From contig CM057839.1 of NCBI GenBank assembly GCA_030068075.1, positions 23,692,167 to 23,756,166 on the forward strand: DNA of 64,000 nucleotides, read 5' to 3'. Origin of the DNA: Paguma larvata. Taxonomy: Eukaryota > Chordata > Mammalia > Carnivora > Viverridae. How positions within the stretch are numbered: the stretch's first letter is position 1; every line of letters begins with the position of its first letter. A model generated the notes under the pieces. That model was not told the DNA's origin. It did no database searches and saw only the letters and a program-made list of their open reading frames with translations. A program made the position numbers and the translations under genes. Shown here piece by piece: positions 60,282-64,000 of this stretch.

Positions 60282-60498
60282 ATTTTTTTTAACGTTTTAT
60301 TTATTTTTGAGAGACAGAGAGACAGAGCATGAGTGGGGGAGGAGCAGAGAGCGAGAGAGGGAGACACAGAACCTGAAGCAGGCTCCAGGCTCCGAGTTGT
60401 CAGCACAGAGCCCGACACGGGGCTCAAACTCACAGAATGTGAAATCATGACTTAAACCGAAGTCGGCCGCCTAACCGACTGAGCCACCCAGGCACCCC
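60282..60498 (-). mobile_element. young SINEC, minus strand, perfect TSD
   Basis: Retains CpGs (GAAGTCGGCCGCCTAACCGA) and ends CGACTGAGCCACCCAGGCAC. TTGAGTAAGTAAA is duplicated exactly at 60269-60281 and 60499-60511. Confidence 0.96.
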
Positions 60499-60537
60499 TT
60501 GAGTAAGTAAAGAAAATCTTTTCTCACAAGTGAATCC

Positions 60538-60550
60538 ATTTATTTAGTAT

Positions 60551-60585
<35 letters not shown>

Positions 60586-60610
60586 CTTACTTACTTACTT
60601 ACTTATTTTT
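60538..60610. repeat. (TTTA)n then (CTTA)n compound microsatellite
   Basis: About ten TTTA units switch to five CTTA units, then TTTT/ATTTT. It begins 27 bases after the SINE TSD. Confidence 0.93.
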
Positions 60611-60706
60611 ATTTTCCAGAGGTTGACTGAGAGCCAGGTTCTCATTTTACATTAAAAATTTCCTTAGTATATTCATCATGAGCTAAATTAACCAATGTAG
60701 CTCTTT

Positions 60707-60925
60707 TTTTCCCCAAAGTTTGTTTATTTTGAGAGAGAGAGAGAGAGAGAGAGCACAAGTGGGGGACGGGCATAGAGAGCAGGAGAAAGAGAATCTCAAG
60801 CAGGCTTAGTGCTGCCAATAGAGAACCTAGGGCAGAGCTTCAACTCACTAAACCTAAACCAGGATCATGACCTGAGCCGAAACCAAGAGTGAGATGCCTA
60901 ATGACTGAAACACCCAGGCACCCCC
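60707..60925 (-). mobile_element. SINEC, minus strand, with TSD
   Basis: A (GA)n body start (60732-60755) and head AAACACCCAGGCACCCCC. The flanks AACCAATGTAGCTCTTT (60690-60706) and AACCAACGTAGCTCTTT (60926-60942) differ only at a TG/CG dinucleotide. Confidence 0.95.
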
Positions 60926-61187
60926 AACCAACGTAGCTCTTTAACATGACTTTTCAGTGTTTAATATAATCAATTCTAGGGAGTGAAATTTTTGTGCTTC
61001 TCGCAAATACATTTTAATCAACAGCAAAGTCAAATTTTAGATTTCTAAAATGTTTTAGACATCATTAAGTAGGGTATGATCATCTTGTGTAGTGAGTTCC
61101 AGAGAGAGTAAATAAGGTCTTCAGAAAGGTCGCAGAAAACTTTATTGGTAGAATTAGAACTCTGATTTTATCTTTCTTTTTTCTTTT

Positions 61188-61398
61188 TAATTTTGTGTAT
61201 TTATATTAAGAGAGAGAGAGAAAGAAAAATCGTGGGCGCCATGGGAGGGGCAGAGAGGTAATCCCATGCAAGCTCCGTTTAAGGCTCCTGCTCCCAGTGG
61301 AAAGACTGACTCCCGGCTCTCACTCAAAACTGTGAGATTGTGACCTGAGTTGATATCGAGAGTTGGACGTGTAACCAACTGAGCCGGCCAGACACCCC
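61188..61398 (-). mobile_element. SINEC, minus strand, with TSD
   Basis: Ends AACTGAGCCGGCCAGACACC. The flanks TGATTTTATCTTTCT (61173-61187) and CGATTTTATCTCTCT (61399-61413) differ by two transitions. Confidence 0.92.
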
Positions 61399-61413
61399 CG
61401 ATTTTATCTCTCT

Positions 61414-64000
61414 AATGGAATGCTTTGAGTGCTACATAATTCCAACTTTAAATTGATTAAGTCACTTTAACTGATTTGTGACATCATTGTTTAAAATTTT
61501 TAAAAAATGCAACTCTTATGAAAAAGAGCAGAATGTTGGACGCTGAATATTTTTGAAGGCAGCAAAAATGTAATTTTAATAACAATAATTCTAACCATGA
61601 TTTAATTTGGAAGAAATATTTCAAATAATTGAGAATGAAGTAAAGACAATGCATGCATATGAAACGAATCCGAAAAAGTCATTGCTCTGAGTGAGGATTA
61701 TGTCTCACGCATTAAAGTTCCAAACAATATCTGCAGAAATTAAAATAATTATTTTTTGTCTACCATCTCAAATTGTTTCACAATTTAATCATAAGCACCA
61801 TTTTATATTTAGAGACTTTTTTTACCTTTTTAACTTTTTAATGAGTGCTAGTCCAATATAATTGCTATATAATGCTAGTTTGGTAATCAAATTTATATAA
61901 TCAAAATTATAAATATATAATCAAAATTATAGATATGGTAAATAAGAATAATATAGGTGTACAGCTGGAAGTTCAGTTGATGGTTTTCAATAAGGTGACT
62001 ATAATTAAAAGGAACAAACCTATTTTAATATCTGCAGGGCAGAGATTTTCCTAACAAATGGGATGATAAAACATAAGATAAAACAGATATCCATTCTTGT
62101 GAGCTAATATTGAAAATAGTACCATCTTCTATCACAATCATCCCAAATTCTAAAATGTGAATTTCTTCTTACAGTTTACTTTAATCTGAAAATCCAAGAT
62201 TTTGTCCCAAAGTTTAGTAAGTCCTCAAACTGACTCCTACTCTTTTTTTTTTTTGACTCATCAGTCCATTAAATAATTATATATATTTTGTTGAGTATTT
62301 ATATTTGGAATATTTATTTGGGATAATTTAATATACTTGGAATACTACAAAAATACCTACACTTTATATATTTGGACTATTACAAAAATACTTACATGTA
62401 CATATGTCTAGATAATGTGTTCTTCTTGCCCGCAGAACTATGACACTGTCATTTCTAACTGCCTGTGTATTTAGCTAGAGCTAGAATCATGGATGTCAGG
62501 GGAGACTATTTTTTGATTCGTGGTCAGTCCTGAAGTTTGCAAAACCTGGCAGTGTGACTGCTGATTAAGCCCCAGGTCAGCTCGAAGCCCGAGTTGAACA
62601 AAGCTATCTCTTCTGTTTGCTGCACAGCAGGCCGATGCATGTAATACCTTTGCTACTTACAGCTTTGTTGGTTTGTTGAAGTTCTGTCTGGAACACGCTT
62701 TGAAAACTTGTCTTTGCTTGCTGATTTATATCCTCACTTGGTTCAAAGAGGCGATTGGTGTCTATGGCATAGGCACTACAAATGTATCCACAGAACCAGA
62801 ACTGTCAATACGCTTGAGTGAAATATTTTGATTGAACCAGTAAGAGCTTTAGAATGTAGGTGTGTTGGACATATTGATTCATATAGACATGCTGTCTGTT
62901 ACATCTCTTGTATTCTCCACCTACATTGTTCACTTGTTCTGTAAATAACAGAGGTCAGAAATAAGCATTCTTATTTCATTTATCAGAATGGAAATGAATT
63001 CCAGTAGCTGGAGTCTTCAGCACTGCTGGCAATAGTTGGATCAGAAAGTTTCCCTTGTGTGGTAGACAAGCCACATAGCCTCTCTTGACCGTAGTTCTCA
63101 ACCTGTGAAATGAATTAAATATACTATTAATATTAAAGAACGATATATTTAAAATGGCAGGCACAGAATTCTGATTCATTTTATCTCATTATTTCATACA
63201 TTTTAGTAGTTTCATAATCTGATTATACCTATGTAGTAATATTAGGTTTGAATGTACTCACTCCAGAAGTAAAAATTTGGAATTACTAAAAAGGATACTC
63301 AAAAGGTTCGATGGGAGGTGATTATTTACTGCAGGAGCTAGCTGTACTATATTTTGATATTATTTTGGGTTGGTGCTTTTAGGATGTTAATTGTTTTACA
63401 AGATTAAATTTGTATAAAGTATGAAATTATTGTATTAAAATAGGTACAAACATCTTAACTTTTAGAAATAATGCACATATTCTTTTAACTTAATTTAGAA
63501 AATGTTGAGACAGTTTATTGAAACATTAGCAAATATATAGATTCCTCAATTGTGACATATACATAAGGTAAAACTTAATCCATAAATAGTTGCAAAACTG
63601 TGCTATAGTTGATTGCCACAGCTTAAGTAACAGACCTAAGTAACACCATACAGAGTTTACATGAACAATACAAGATTTCATGAAGTGCACTGTTTACAAA
63701 CATTAAAATCTTTATTCTTGCTGTATGAATATTTTTTCTAACCAAAACAAATACTTTAGGTCATTTTATAAAGACCATTGCAATTTCAGTATTGTTACCC
63801 ATAATACGAGGTGAAGAAAAGCTAGGATAATTCAAAATCATCAAATATCACCAAATATGTATTATGTAATGTTGTCTACTACCCGATGCTAAGCACTGTG
63901 TAGAAACAATAGAGCCAATATAGTCTGTATGTTCTAGTTCACCCTTCTAGTCAACATACAGGAAACATATAGGTCAACATATAGGAAATTGTGAGAATGC
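61414..64000. other. 2.6 kb without recognised repeat or gene
   Basis: This is one of the longest stretches without any repeat I can name. The 62440-62800 part is of balanced composition with several CpGs, unlike its AT-rich flanks. No frame above 67 codons exists. An exon or conserved regulatory element cannot be excluded, but nothing supports one directly. Confidence 0.4.

Overview
The window looks like AT-rich, non-coding nuclear DNA from a carnivoran mammal, most probably a felid. The main evidence is about 32 copies of a tRNA-derived can-SINE. Its head reads like GGGCGCCTGGGTGGCTCAGT, its body ends in a CT-rich stretch, and its tail is AATAAATAAACATTAAAA. This is the pattern I know as the felid SINEC_Fc type. 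A young LINE-1 whose ORF1 begins MTRQKNSPQK points the same way. I found no host protein-coding gene, tRNA, rRNA or convincing exon. Nearly all short open frames in the window are shadows of repeats.

Layout: positions 1-3871 are the 5' part of a full-length-type L1 on the minus strand. It has a CpG-rich 5' UTR, a nearly complete ORF1, and the endonuclease and early reverse-transcriptase part of ORF2; the rest lies beyond the left edge. From 3872 to about 41 kb the sequence is old, AT-rich DNA carrying scattered SINEC copies, L2 and MIR fossils, a Tigger-like DNA transposon with both ends (9422-9882), two MLT1-type MaLR LTR remnants (18590-19045 and 21575-21950), and microsatellites. From 41.1 to 43.7 kb lies a rearranged L1 locus: a GC-rich plus-strand 5' segment, then a TA/CA repeat, then minus-strand ORF2. 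From 49 to 57 kb lies a second old-L1 cluster: an L1M-type 3' end on plus; a degraded plus-strand ORF2 at 51640-54250, interrupted by a young SINE and by an unexplained block of about 380 bp; and a minus-strand L1 with a large internal deletion. An L2-like fossil (57.2-57.9 kb), an L1 3' UTR inside another MLT1-like element (59.2-59.9 kb) and more SINEs follow. From 61.4 to 64.0 kb I see no recognisable repeat.

Nothing here works together as an operon or pathway. The only coding sequences recognised are retrotransposon ORFs, all of them broken. Interest lies in insertion history: nested elements, target-site duplications (TSDs), and expanded microsatellites inside repeats. I did not find a convincing undescribed biological system. 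All repeat-family names come from memory of consensus patterns, not from a database search.
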